Source: an uncultured Verrucomicrobiota bacterium
Lineage (GTDB): Bacteria > Verrucomicrobiota > Verrucomicrobiia > Limisphaerales > UBA9464
Direction of reading: 5' to 3'
NCBI GenBank assembly: GCA_903922605.1
Contig: CAIXUG010000064.1
Coordinates: 1-64,000 of the forward strand
DNA length: 64,000 nucleotides
This document shows positions 34,763 through 42,456 of this stretch, piece after piece. The position numbers and the translations under genes were made by a program. The notes under the pieces are model-generated. The model was given only the letters and a program-made list of their open reading frames with translations. It did not search any database and was not told the DNA's origin. The stretch's first letter is position 1; every line of letters starts with the position of its first letter.

Positions 34763-34969
34763 CTACGGGCTGATTCGTCGCCGTGCGAATGCGAGACAGG
34801 CCCGGATGTCTTCGGCCTCCAGATCGGGAAGCTCATCCACCACCTGCGCCGGAGTAAGGCCAGCTTCCATCAGTCCCAGCACGTCAGTCACACGAATTCT
34901 CAAGCCGCGAATGCAAGGGCGCCCGCCACAGTGCTTCGGATTGAAGGTAATTCGTTCCAACAAGTTCAT
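34763..34969 (-). CDS. DUF433 antitoxin-like protein, no toxin adjacent
   Basis: A 68-residue protein with the full DUF433 pattern: RITFNPKHCGGRPCIRGLRI, then VTDVLGLMEAGLTPAQVVDE and a final LEAEDIRACLAFARRR. DUF433 proteins are VapB45-type antitoxins with a winged-helix-like fold and usually precede a DUF5615 PIN-like toxin. Downstream on the minus strand there is only repeat sequence, so the expected toxin is missing. Confidence 0.82.
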   Translation of the reverse strand: MNLLERITFNPKHCGGRPCIRGLRIRVTDVLGLMEAGLTPAQVVDELPDLEAEDIRACLAFARRRISP

Positions 34970-35031
34970 GTTTAAGGCGATGGCTCCTCAACCGATCGGC
35001 AGATTTCTCATCAATCTGCCCCCGCTCTTCC

Positions 35032-35829
35032 TTACCCCCGAATCGCCTCCGCCAACCCCCTTACAAACCCGCTTACCTGTGGCACCAGCTCCGGTGACTT
35101 GCCGAACTCGGCAATGCGGTTCACCACGGCGCTGCCGACCACAATGGCCTCGGCGTGCTGGGCGACCTGACGGGCCTGGTCCGGGTTGGAAATGCCGAAC
35201 CCGACCGCGATGGGCAGCTGGCTGTGGGCACGGATCTTCGCGGTCATCTCACCAATGGTGTCGCTGACCTTGGACTGCATCCCGGTCACGCCCTCTCGGC
35301 TGACGTAGTAAATGAAGCCCCGGGCGCGCGGCGCGATCAGGGCGATGCGCTCGTCGGGCGTGGTGGGCGCAATCAGGTACACCGGGCACAGACCCGCCTG
35401 CTCCATCAGCGCCTCGTAGTTGTCGGACTCTTCGGGGGGGAGATCCAGGACCAGCAGGCCATCCACACCGGCCTCCGCGGCGTTTTGGATGAACTGACCC
35501 ACCCCGACGCGGTGCAGCAGGTTGTAATAGATGTAGAGCACCACCGGCACCTGGGACTCCCGGCGGATCGCCGCCACGGTCGCCAGCACCTTCGGCGGCG
35601 TCGTGCCGCTTTCCAGCCCGCGCTGGGCTGCGAGCTGGTTCACGATGCCGTCCGCGAGCGGATCGCTGAACGGCACACCCAGCTCCAGCACGTCCACGCC
35701 CGCCTGGTCAAAGGCCAGCGCGAGCTGGCGGGTGGCCTCGAGATTCGGGTCGCCCGCGCCGATGTAGATGACGAGGCCCTTCTGGCCACGGGCGCGCAGG
35801 TCGGCGAAGCGTTGGACGATTCGGTTCAC
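35032..35829 (-). CDS. trpA: Tryptophan synthase alpha subunit TrpA
   Basis: 265 residues from GTG 35829. Cleaves indole-3-glycerol phosphate to indole and glyceraldehyde-3-phosphate for the beta subunit. With this start the catalytic residues E49 (VLELGVPFSDP) and D60 (LAD) fall at exactly the canonical E. coli numbers, which decides the start against the longer frame to 35898. IYIGAGDPNLEATRQ and IAVGFGISNPDQARQV are further family signatures. No trpB lies in the window. Divergent from the tandem cyclohydrolase by 116 bases. Confidence 0.95.
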   Translation of the reverse strand: MNRIVQRFADLRARGQKGLVIYIGAGDPNLEATRQLALAFDQAGVDVLELGVPFSDPLADGIVNQLAAQRGLESGTTPPKVLATVAAIRRESQVPVVLYIYYNLLHRVGVGQFIQNAAEAGVDGLLVLDLPPEESDNYEALMEQAGLCPVYLIAPTTPDERIALIAPRARGFIYYVSREGVTGMQSKVSDTIGEMTAKIRAHSQLPIAVGFGISNPDQARQVAQHAEAIVVGSAVVNRIAEFGKSPELVPQVSGFVRGLAEAIRG

Positions 35830-35945
35830 GGACGCGGAGGTTGCGGTTGCCGGTGCGTGCGAGGCAAGCCGCAGCTGCGGCGCCTGACCGCCCGCCACGC
35901 GGTCGCGCTTGCGCTTCCCCCCGTCTGGGGCGACATACTACCCGC

Positions 35946-37541
35946 ATGGTCGCCCCTGCGATTAAACCCAAACCGGCGCGCCGACCCAAAGCCGCGCCCA
36001 AAGCCGACGCAACCCTGGCCGAACTGCTGGCCCAGCTCGGTGATGCCTCGGTGAAGCCCGAGTCCAAGTCCGCCCTGACCGAGCGCGCCGTTCACGGCAC
36101 CACGCTTTTCGTGGCGTCCTGCTCGGTCGAAACCCGCTTCGGCGTGTTCCAGGCGCACGTCTTCCAGGACCTGATCCACAAGGGCTACATCATCGCGCTG
36201 GCTCACGGAAACCTGCACGCCAAGACCCTTTATACCCGCATCCATTCGTCCTGCGTCACCAGCGAAACGCTGCGCGGCTGCGACTGCGACTGCGTGCAGC
36301 AGCTCGAAGGGGCGCTGGAGGTCATCTCCAAACGCCACCACGGGATTCTCTTCTACCTGATGCAGGAAGGCCGCGGCGTCGGCTACGTGGCGAAAGCGCG
36401 CGACCGCATGCTCGTGCAGGCCAGCAGGGACCGCATCTCGACCTTTCAGGCCTACGCCGCCATGGGGCTGAAGAAGGACTACCGCAATTACGAGGATGTC
36501 TCGCATGTCTGCCATCTGCTCGGTCTGACCAAGACCAGGTGGGTGCTGCTCACGAACAATCCGGACAAGATTTCGGCCATGAGTGCCGCCGGCCTGAAGG
36601 TGTTGCGCGCCGAGCCGCTGGAGTTCGAGCCGTCCCCGTTCAACCTCTTCTACCTGACCACCAAGGCACAGAGCGGCCACATCCTGAAGCGCCCCAGCGA
36701 AGCCCAGCTCAAGGCGGCGCTGCCACCCGAGCCGGTCGTGCCCTTCAAGCCGCACGCCCTCGCCGAGGCGCAGCGGTTCGTTTACGCGGCCTGCTACTTC
36801 CTGCCGGTCAAGCCGGTGGACAGCGAAATTCTCCTCAGCGAGACGCAGTTCAAGGAGCACCAGGCCGACATCGAGCGCCAGATGGCCGGACCGATGCCGC
36901 TGGTGAAGGACTGCTACCTCATCCGCGACCACCGGTTCATCGTGCAGATTGACCGCGACCGTTTCACGCGCTTCCGCAAGGAACGGCCCGAGGATCCGCT
37001 CGTACCGCTGCTCACCACACCGTACTGGTTCCGCGTCCATGTCTATTTCGACATCGTGAGCGCCCAGGAGTTTGTCGTGCTCACCTACGGCAAGCCGAAG
37101 ATTTACGACCTGCCGATCCTGCGCCTGCAGAGCGAGTCGCTCTTCAACCGGCTGCCGCTGGCGAACATGGACAACCGCGACAAGTTCAAGCGCAGCCTTC
37201 GCGAGATCGTCCACTACGGGGTCGGTGCGATCTGCCTGCTCTACTTCGATGGCCGCGGTGCCGGTTTCGGTGCCCACGCCACCGACCGGATGCTGACCGA
37301 GCGCAGGGTCGCCTTCTCCAGTGACGAGGCGTACAAGAAGCTGGGCGTCACCTACGACAGCCGTGACTACGACGCCTGCTTCCAACTGCTCCGTCACCAC
37401 GTGCCCAACGCCCGCGTGCAGATGATCATGAACTCGCCGAGCAGCCTCGTAAAAAAGACCGAGTATGCCGCGGCGCTCAACAAGCATGGCCTCGAAGTCG
37501 AGAAGTGGATCTTCCTCGACGATCACACCATTGCGGACTGA
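35946..37541 (+). CDS. Tandem GTP-cyclohydrolase-II-like protein
   Basis: 531 residues from ATG 35946, with two copies of a RibA-like fold. The first (about 55-290) keeps the zinc cysteines C103, C114 and C116 with the exact RibA spacing (SSC, then CDC), and the LMQEGRGVGYVAK catalytic strand. The second (about 330-531) repeats the fold (LLYFDGRGAGFGAHATDRML, YDSRDYDACFQLLRHH) but lacks the cysteines, so it is probably non-catalytic. GCHII-like Urc1 proteins act in the uracil URC pathway. Adjacency to a phosphoribosyltransferase and a SIS protein makes that reading attractive, but a riboflavin-type reaction is not excluded. Confidence 0.8.
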   Translation: MVAPAIKPKPARRPKAAPKADATLAELLAQLGDASVKPESKSALTERAVHGTTLFVASCSVETRFGVFQAHVFQDLIHKGYIIALAHGNLHAKTLYTRIHSSCVTSETLRGCDCDCVQQLEGALEVISKRHHGILFYLMQEGRGVGYVAKARDRMLVQASRDRISTFQAYAAMGLKKDYRNYEDVSHVCHLLGLTKTRWVLLTNNPDKISAMSAAGLKVLRAEPLEFEPSPFNLFYLTTKAQSGHILKRPSEAQLKAALPPEPVVPFKPHALAEAQRFVYAACYFLPVKPVDSEILLSETQFKEHQADIERQMAGPMPLVKDCYLIRDHRFIVQIDRDRFTRFRKERPEDPLVPLLTTPYWFRVHVYFDIVSAQEFVVLTYGKPKIYDLPILRLQSESLFNRLPLANMDNRDKFKRSLREIVHYGVGAICLLYFDGRGAGFGAHATDRMLTERRVAFSSDEAYKKLGVTYDSRDYDACFQLLRHHVPNARVQMIMNSPSSLVKKTEYAAALNKHGLEVEKWIFLDDHTIAD

Positions 37542-37568
37542 GTCCCTTTTCTCCCACTCCCTGCGCCG

Positions 37569-38138
37569 GTGAACCGCCAGCAACTGCCGTCCCACCTCGA
37601 AGCCATTTACGGGCCGGACGAAATCCGCATCCGGGTGGCAACTGTCGCTGCCCGACTCGACCCGTGGGCGGCCGAGATCCGCAAGCAGTCGGGGCAGCAC
37701 CTGCTGGTAGTCTGCATCCTGCGCGGTGGCGTGTTCTTTTTCTCGGATCTCCTGCAGGCCATGCACGAGTCGGTGGAGCCGGCGTTCTGCCGCTGCCATG
37801 CCTATCGTAAGGGCGTCAACGGCGACGCGGCGGCGGAGCTGCAGGTTGATTTTCCGGTCACGGTCGCCGGACGGGCCGTGCTGCTCGTGGACAACATCTG
37901 CGACTCCGGCCGCACCCTCGCCGAAGTGGTCCGTCTCTGCCGCGAACGCGGGGCTGCCGAGGTCCGCACCGCCGTGCTGATCCACCGCCTGCGGGAGGAC
38001 AGCCGGCTGACTCCCGACCACAGGGCGTTCACCCATCCGGGAACCGAATGGTTCGCGGGTTATGGATTGCGCGACGGCGACGCGGCGATGAACTTTCCCA
38101 CGGTGTTCCGGGTGGTCCGAAGCACCGCCGTGTCGTGA
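37569..38138 (+). CDS. HPRT-like phosphoribosyltransferase
   Basis: 189 residues from GTG 37569, 27 bases after the cyclohydrolase-like gene. PRPP-binding loop VLLVDNICDSGRTLAEV, hood/strand VVCILRGGVFFFSDLLQ, and the base-pocket end GTEWFAGYGLRDGDAAMNFP match hypoxanthine-guanine phosphoribosyltransferases. The usual acidic pair of the PRPP loop reads D-N, with the second acid changed to Asn. It should turn a free base plus PRPP into a nucleotide; the base could be hypoxanthine or, given the neighbours, another nucleobase. Ends in a GTGA overlap with the SIS gene. Confidence 0.85.
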   Translation: MNRQQLPSHLEAIYGPDEIRIRVATVAARLDPWAAEIRKQSGQHLLVVCILRGGVFFFSDLLQAMHESVEPAFCRCHAYRKGVNGDAAAELQVDFPVTVAGRAVLLVDNICDSGRTLAEVVRLCRERGAAEVRTAVLIHRLREDSRLTPDHRAFTHPGTEWFAGYGLRDGDAAMNFPTVFRVVRSTAVS

Positions 38139-39187
38139 ATTCTCCATCTGATCCCCTTGGGCACGCCCTGCTCGCCCAGCGCCTGGCTTCCATTCCCCGG
38201 CACTTGGAAGCCATGCTCAGAAATCCGCCGCGCCGTGCGGATCTGTCTGTCCCACGCCGTGTCGTCGCCACCGGCATCGGGAGTTCTGAGGCGCACGCGC
38301 GTTACCTGGTGTGGCTGCTGAACAGCTTCGGCGACATCCCGGCAGAATTTGCACCGCTCGCCAGCTTCATCCATTGGCCCGGCCCGGAAGCCCGCGACTG
38401 CACGCTCGTCATCTTCAGCCAGGGGCTTTCGCAGAACACACGGCTCGTCCTAGACCGCCGGTCGCACTTCGCGCACACGGTGCTCTTCACGGCCTCCACC
38501 GAGGCCGGGCTGCGCGCCGCCGGCAAGGCGGATCGGGCGGAACTGTTCGTCCAGCTGCGTGAGGGCGGTGTTGAGTTTGTCCCCTTCCAGATGGAGGACG
38601 AATACACGATCCTCATCCGCACCGTCGGCCCGGCCTGCGGTTTTCTTGCCGCCCGCCAGTGGGCACAGACGCTGCCTGGCAGCCGCCTACCGCAACTGCA
38701 CCCGCAAGATGTCCTGACCGGCTACGCCAGCGCCGAAGCCACCGCGCCGGTCGGGGCCTTCGCCGCGCGCCAAGCCGAATTACAAAACGGCTTCCTCCTG
38801 CTGGTGCCGCCTTCGCTCTTGCAAACCGGCCACAACCTCGTGTGCAAGTTCGTCGAAGGAGTTTATTGGCCAGCGCCGCAGGTGACGGATCTGATTTCCT
38901 TTGCTCACGGTCCGTTCCAGCAGATTGCCGCCGTGCCACGTCCGGTGGTCATCCTCCATACCGCCACGCCGCCAGAGATCGATTTGGCGGAGCGCGCCCG
39001 CACCATGTGCGCCGCCCTGAAGATCGAGCCCATCGTCATCGCACTGGCCGGCTCACGGACCTTGGTGCCACTGGAGGCCGAGGCGCTGTTCAATCCGGTC
39101 ATTCTCCGCCTGGTGCAGCAGCTCGGACTCGACCAGTTGAACTGGCCCGGCAAGGGGCTCGACGGACCGCTCTATGCCTATCCCTGA
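38135..39187 (+). CDS. SIS-domain sugar-isomerase-like protein
   Basis: 350 residues from GTG 38135, overlapping the stop of the phosphoribosyltransferase as GTGA, so translation is coupled. Two SIS-like halves are visible: VATGIGSSEAHARYLVWLLN with IFSQGLSQNTRLVLD in the first, and a second half from about residue 190. This is the layout of GlmS-type isomerase domains without the glutaminase part. SIS proteins bind phosphosugars; here the ligand could be the ribose-phosphate part of a base-breakdown intermediate, but that is inference from position only. Confidence 0.72.
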   Translation: MNSPSDPLGHALLAQRLASIPRHLEAMLRNPPRRADLSVPRRVVATGIGSSEAHARYLVWLLNSFGDIPAEFAPLASFIHWPGPEARDCTLVIFSQGLSQNTRLVLDRRSHFAHTVLFTASTEAGLRAAGKADRAELFVQLREGGVEFVPFQMEDEYTILIRTVGPACGFLAARQWAQTLPGSRLPQLHPQDVLTGYASAEATAPVGAFAARQAELQNGFLLLVPPSLLQTGHNLVCKFVEGVYWPAPQVTDLISFAHGPFQQIAAVPRPVVILHTATPPEIDLAERARTMCAALKIEPIVIALAGSRTLVPLEAEALFNPVILRLVQQLGLDQLNWPGKGLDGPLYAYP

Positions 39188-39590
39188 TCGTCGCCGCCTG
39201 CTTTCCGGGTCGCTGCTGGCCGTCACGTTGCTGTTGGCCGGCTGTGCCACCCCGAAACCACCGCCACCGCTGGACCGCCCGTCGGTCGCCACGGCTTGGG
39301 TGCGCACGGAACTGTATTTCGGCGCAGTCGATCCGGAGCTGTGGAGCCGGTTTCTCTCAGAAGTCGTCACCCCGCGGTTCCCGTCCGGCCTGACCGTTCT
39401 CGACGCGCAGGGCCAATGGCGCGGACATGACGGGCAGGTTCACAAGGTGCCCACCCGCATCCTGGTCATCCTGCACCCCGGCAGCGCGGAGACGAACTCC
39501 GCCCTCGACGACATCCGACGCGAGTTCATCGCCCGCTTCCATCATGAATCTGTCCTGCGCACGGACACGGGCGCGTCGGTTTCTTTCTGA
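39174..39590 (+). CDS. DUF3574 lipoprotein
   Basis: 138 residues with a lipoprotein signal (RRRLLSGSLLAVTLLLAGC, C24). The mature part has the DUF3574 hallmarks: VRTELYFGAVDPELWSRFLS, EVVTPRFPSGLTVLDAQGQW and a closing FIARFHHESVLRTDTGASV. No function is known for the family. It overlaps the SIS gene by 14 bases and closes the plus-strand operon that begins at the cyclohydrolase-like gene. Confidence 0.85.
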   Translation: MPIPDRRRLLSGSLLAVTLLLAGCATPKPPPPLDRPSVATAWVRTELYFGAVDPELWSRFLSEVVTPRFPSGLTVLDAQGQWRGHDGQVHKVPTRILVILHPGSAETNSALDDIRREFIARFHHESVLRTDTGASVSF

Positions 39591-39603
39591 GACCGAATTT
39601 GAA

Positions 39604-39666
39604 CGACGGATTTCATGGATGGCACGGATAAGAATTTCTATCCGTGAAATCGGTGTAATCCGTGGT
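39604..39666. repeat. ATCCGTG-type intergenic palindromic repeat
   Basis: Imperfect hairpin in the convergent gap: CACGGATAAG facing TATCCGTGAAATC, ending AATCCGTGGTC. Two similar copies occur at 42386-42447 and 58919-58975. The family fits short dispersed intergenic repeats of unknown function. Confidence 0.6.
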
Positions 39667-39676
39667 CAATTTGCTC

Positions 39677-40927
39677 TTACTCCCGCCTTACGATCCACTT
39701 CACCGCCTTCTCCGCCAGCGCATCGAAGGCCATCACGCACAGTTCCAGGTGCTCCTCCTTGGTGTCCTCAATCTTGTTGTGGCTGATGCCGTGCAGGCTT
39801 TGGACGAACATCATCACCGTAGGCACGCCGGCCGCCGCAACCTCGGCCGCATCGTGCAACGGGCCGCTCGGCAGCGGGTGAACCTTGCCGCAGGTTTCCC
39901 GGATTGACTCGTCGCAGAGCGCGATCAGCTCGTCGTGGAACGGACGCGGCGCGATCTGCCAGAGGCGCTCCCACGAAACCCGGACGTTCCCCTCCTTGGC
40001 AAAGTGTTCGCTGGCCGCCTTCGCCTCCGCCAGCATCCGTGCCAGCTTGGCGGGATCAAGGTGCCGCTGGTCGAGGGTGATCCGGCATTCCTCTACCACG
40101 CTGGTCACGATGCCAGGCTGGGTGGTGCAGGACCCGATGGTGCAGACCCCGCCGCCGCTGCGCTCGGCGATGCGGTAGATTTCCGGGCTCATCTTCGCGG
40201 CCGCGAGGAACGCGTCCCGGCGGCGGTTCATCGGCGTGCTGCCCGAATGGGCGGCCTGCCCGTGAAACGTGATAGCATGGCGCTCGACGCCGAATGTGCC
40301 CAACACCGCCCCGAGCGGCAGATCCAGGTCCAGCAATACCGGCCCCTGTTCGATGTGCAGCTCCAGGTAGGCAGCGGCATTGTTCAATTCCACGCCGCTC
40401 TCCTTCACCCGTTCGAAATCAATGCCCACGGTCTTCAGCGCCTCGGGCAGGCTGATGCCCTGCTTGTCCTTGAGCCCGCGCGCCTCGTTCAGGTCGAGGT
40501 TGCCCGAGCAGGCGGAGGAGCCGAACAGGCTCTTCCCGAAGCGTGCCCCCTCCTCATCCGCCCAGTCCACGAGCCGCACCGTCACCGGCGGCCGGCCATT
40601 GTACTGCGTACTGAGGCGCCGGAGGATTTCAAGGCCCGCCAGCACGTTGAGGCAGCCGTCGAGCCAGCCGCCGTTCGGTACGGAATCCATGTGCCCACCA
40701 ATGATCAGCGCCCGCTCCGATTCGCCCCGCAGGGTCGCCCAGAGGTTGCCCGCCGCATCGGTATGCACCTCGACCGGCAACTCGGCGAGCTTCCGGCGGA
40801 GCCAGTCCCGTGTCGCCATCCAGGTCGGCGTGAAGGCCACCCGTTGCGCGCCCTTATCATCGGCGGTGAAGGCGCGCAGTTCCTTCAGTTCGGCCACGGT
40901 GCGCTTCGGATTGGGCAGCGGTCTCAC
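39677..40927 (-). CDS. Zn-dependent N-carbamoyl-amino acid / ureidopropionase-type hydrolase
   Basis: About 416 residues from GTG 40927 (VRPLPNPKRTVAELKEL); an ATG at 41014 would add 29 unlikely residues. M20/HyuC-type dizinc amidohydrolase: GGHMDSVPNGGWLDG (H, D), ADEEGARFGKSLFGS (E), LELHIEQGPVL (H) and the final SLHGISHNKIEDTKEEH. Members cleave N-carbamoyl-beta-alanine, N-carbamoyl amino acids or allantoate. Next to preA and dihydropyrimidinase, the beta-ureidopropionase role (N-carbamoyl-beta-alanine to beta-alanine, CO2 and ammonia) is most likely. Transcribed divergently from preA. Confidence 0.87.
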   Translation of the reverse strand: MRPLPNPKRTVAELKELRAFTADDKGAQRVAFTPTWMATRDWLRRKLAELPVEVHTDAAGNLWATLRGESERALIIGGHMDSVPNGGWLDGCLNVLAGLEILRRLSTQYNGRPPVTVRLVDWADEEGARFGKSLFGSSACSGNLDLNEARGLKDKQGISLPEALKTVGIDFERVKESGVELNNAAAYLELHIEQGPVLLDLDLPLGAVLGTFGVERHAITFHGQAAHSGSTPMNRRRDAFLAAAKMSPEIYRIAERSGGGVCTIGSCTTQPGIVTSVVEECRITLDQRHLDPAKLARMLAEAKAASEHFAKEGNVRVSWERLWQIAPRPFHDELIALCDESIRETCGKVHPLPSGPLHDAAEVAAAGVPTVMMFVQSLHGISHNKIEDTKEEHLELCVMAFDALAEKAVKWIVRRE

Positions 40928-41063
40928 GGAGTTTTCCAAGTGGTTTTGACGGATGCAGGCGAGCGTCGTTGGCCGGCCACAAATTCGCAACTGCCGCTTG
41001 GAATCTACGGGCACCGCTCGCTAGCTTCAACCGTCGGCAAACAATGCCGGTCCGCCATAAGCC

Positions 41064-42173
41064 ATGCCTACGCTCGCGACTACCGTTGACGGTCTGAAGC
41101 TTCCGAATCCCTTCCTGATCGCCTCAGGACCTCCGGGGACGAACCTCAACGTCATCACCCGCGCCTTCAAAGAAGGCTGGGGCGCGGTGATCGCCAAGAC
41201 AGTGAGCCTCGACGCCTCGAAGGTCAGCAACGTCTCTCCGCGCTACGCCAAGCTCCACGCCGCCAGCGGCGAGGTCATCGGCTGGGAAAACATCGAGCTC
41301 ATCAGCGACCGGCCTTTTGCGCACTGGATCGACGAGTTCAAGCGGTGCAAGGACCAGTTCCCCGACCGCGTGCTCATCGCCTCCATCATGGAGGAGTATC
41401 GCCGGGATGCCTGGGTCGAGATCGTCGAGCGCTGCCAGGCGGCGGGCGTGGATGGCTTCGAACTGAACTTCTCCTGCCCGCACGGCCTGCCTGAGCGCAA
41501 GATGGGCTCGGCGATGGGTGAGGACCCGGAAATCCTTGAGCAGGTGTGCGGCTGGGTGAAGGCCACCACCAAAAAGCCCGTATGGGCGAAGATGACGCCG
41601 AACATCACGCACATCGAGGAGCCGGGCCGCGCGGCCCTCCGCGGTGGCGCGACCGGCCTGAGCGCCATCAACACGGTCCGCTGTGTGATGGGCGTCAACC
41701 TCGACACCCTGCGCCCTGAGCCGACGGTCGAGGGCTACACCACGGCGGGCGGCTATTCGTCGAAGGCGATCCGGCCCATCGCCCTGCGCATGGTGATGGA
41801 GCTGGCGACGATGATCCGCACCGAATTACCGGACCGCTCGCTCTCCGGGCTCGGCGGCATCGAGAGCGGTGCCGATGCGGCCCAGTTCATCCTGCTGGGC
41901 GCGGACACCGTGCAGGTCTGCACGGGCGTGATGAAGTTTGGCTACGGCTGCGTGAAGCCGATGTGCGACGAGCTGCTTGGCTTCATGGCGAAGCACCAGT
42001 TCGAGACGCTCGCGGACTTCAAGGGGAAGAGTCTCCCCTACTTCACCACCCACGCCGACCTCGTGCAGAAACAGGCCGCCCGCAAGGCGGCGCAGCAGAC
42101 CCCGCCGAGCGACACCGCATGGACCGGTGACGAGTTCGTGAAGCAGTCGGATGCGCTGGCGAAGGGGGAATGA
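41064..42173 (+). CDS. preA: Dihydropyrimidine dehydrogenase catalytic subunit (PreA-like)
   Basis: 369 residues of the FMN-dependent DHODH-like fold. It reduces uracil or thymine to the 5,6-dihydro form. The catalytic cysteine C138 lies in ELNFSCPHGLPERKMG, and SAINTVRCVMGVN, GYSSKAIRPIALRM and SGLGGIESGADAAQFIL are all family blocks. The C-terminal 4Fe-4S ferredoxin domain of E. coli PreA is absent: the protein ends without any CxxCxxC. No PreT partner gene is in the window. How electrons arrive is therefore an open question. Confidence 0.88.
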   Translation: MPTLATTVDGLKLPNPFLIASGPPGTNLNVITRAFKEGWGAVIAKTVSLDASKVSNVSPRYAKLHAASGEVIGWENIELISDRPFAHWIDEFKRCKDQFPDRVLIASIMEEYRRDAWVEIVERCQAAGVDGFELNFSCPHGLPERKMGSAMGEDPEILEQVCGWVKATTKKPVWAKMTPNITHIEEPGRAALRGGATGLSAINTVRCVMGVNLDTLRPEPTVEGYTTAGGYSSKAIRPIALRMVMELATMIRTELPDRSLSGLGGIESGADAAQFILLGADTVQVCTGVMKFGYGCVKPMCDELLGFMAKHQFETLADFKGKSLPYFTTHADLVQKQAARKAAQQTPPSDTAWTGDEFVKQSDALAKGE

Positions 42174-42456
42174 AGCTCCAATGGCCAAGCTCAAAGCTCA
42201 AAGCAGCGAAGATTCGGCCGTTCCTTTTTATCGTAGAGGAGCTCGGAGACTCTGACAGTGAGGCGATGGCAAGAGCGTACTCATTTGCACTACGCTTCAC
42301 CTCCCTCACCCTTCATCGGGGAGAGGGTCGGGGTGAGGGGTGGGAATGCCCGACGCCCACCTCCCCACACTGAACCGGACTGTGGATTAGCTAAACGGCA
42401 CGGATGGAATGCCTTTTATCCGTGCCATCCGTGCCATCCGTGGTTAATCACCCCTC
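42174..42456. repeat. Intergenic region with CCCTCACCC and ATCCGTG repeats
   Basis: 283 bases between preA and the dihydropyrimidinase gene with no ORF. One copy of the CCCTCACCC...GGGAGAGGG palindromic unit lies at ~42304-42341. At 42386-42447 CACGGAT faces ATCCGTG, with CCATCCGTG tandemly repeated three times. Neither looks like a promoter; they probably belong to dispersed repeat families and leave open whether preA and hydA share a transcript. Confidence 0.55.

Noticed and set aside
35826-38147. 773-residue ORF on the minus strand
   Set aside because: It is the antisense shadow of the tandem cyclohydrolase and phosphoribosyltransferase genes, with His/Arg/Gly-biased composition and no motif; the plus-strand genes have clear catalytic residues.
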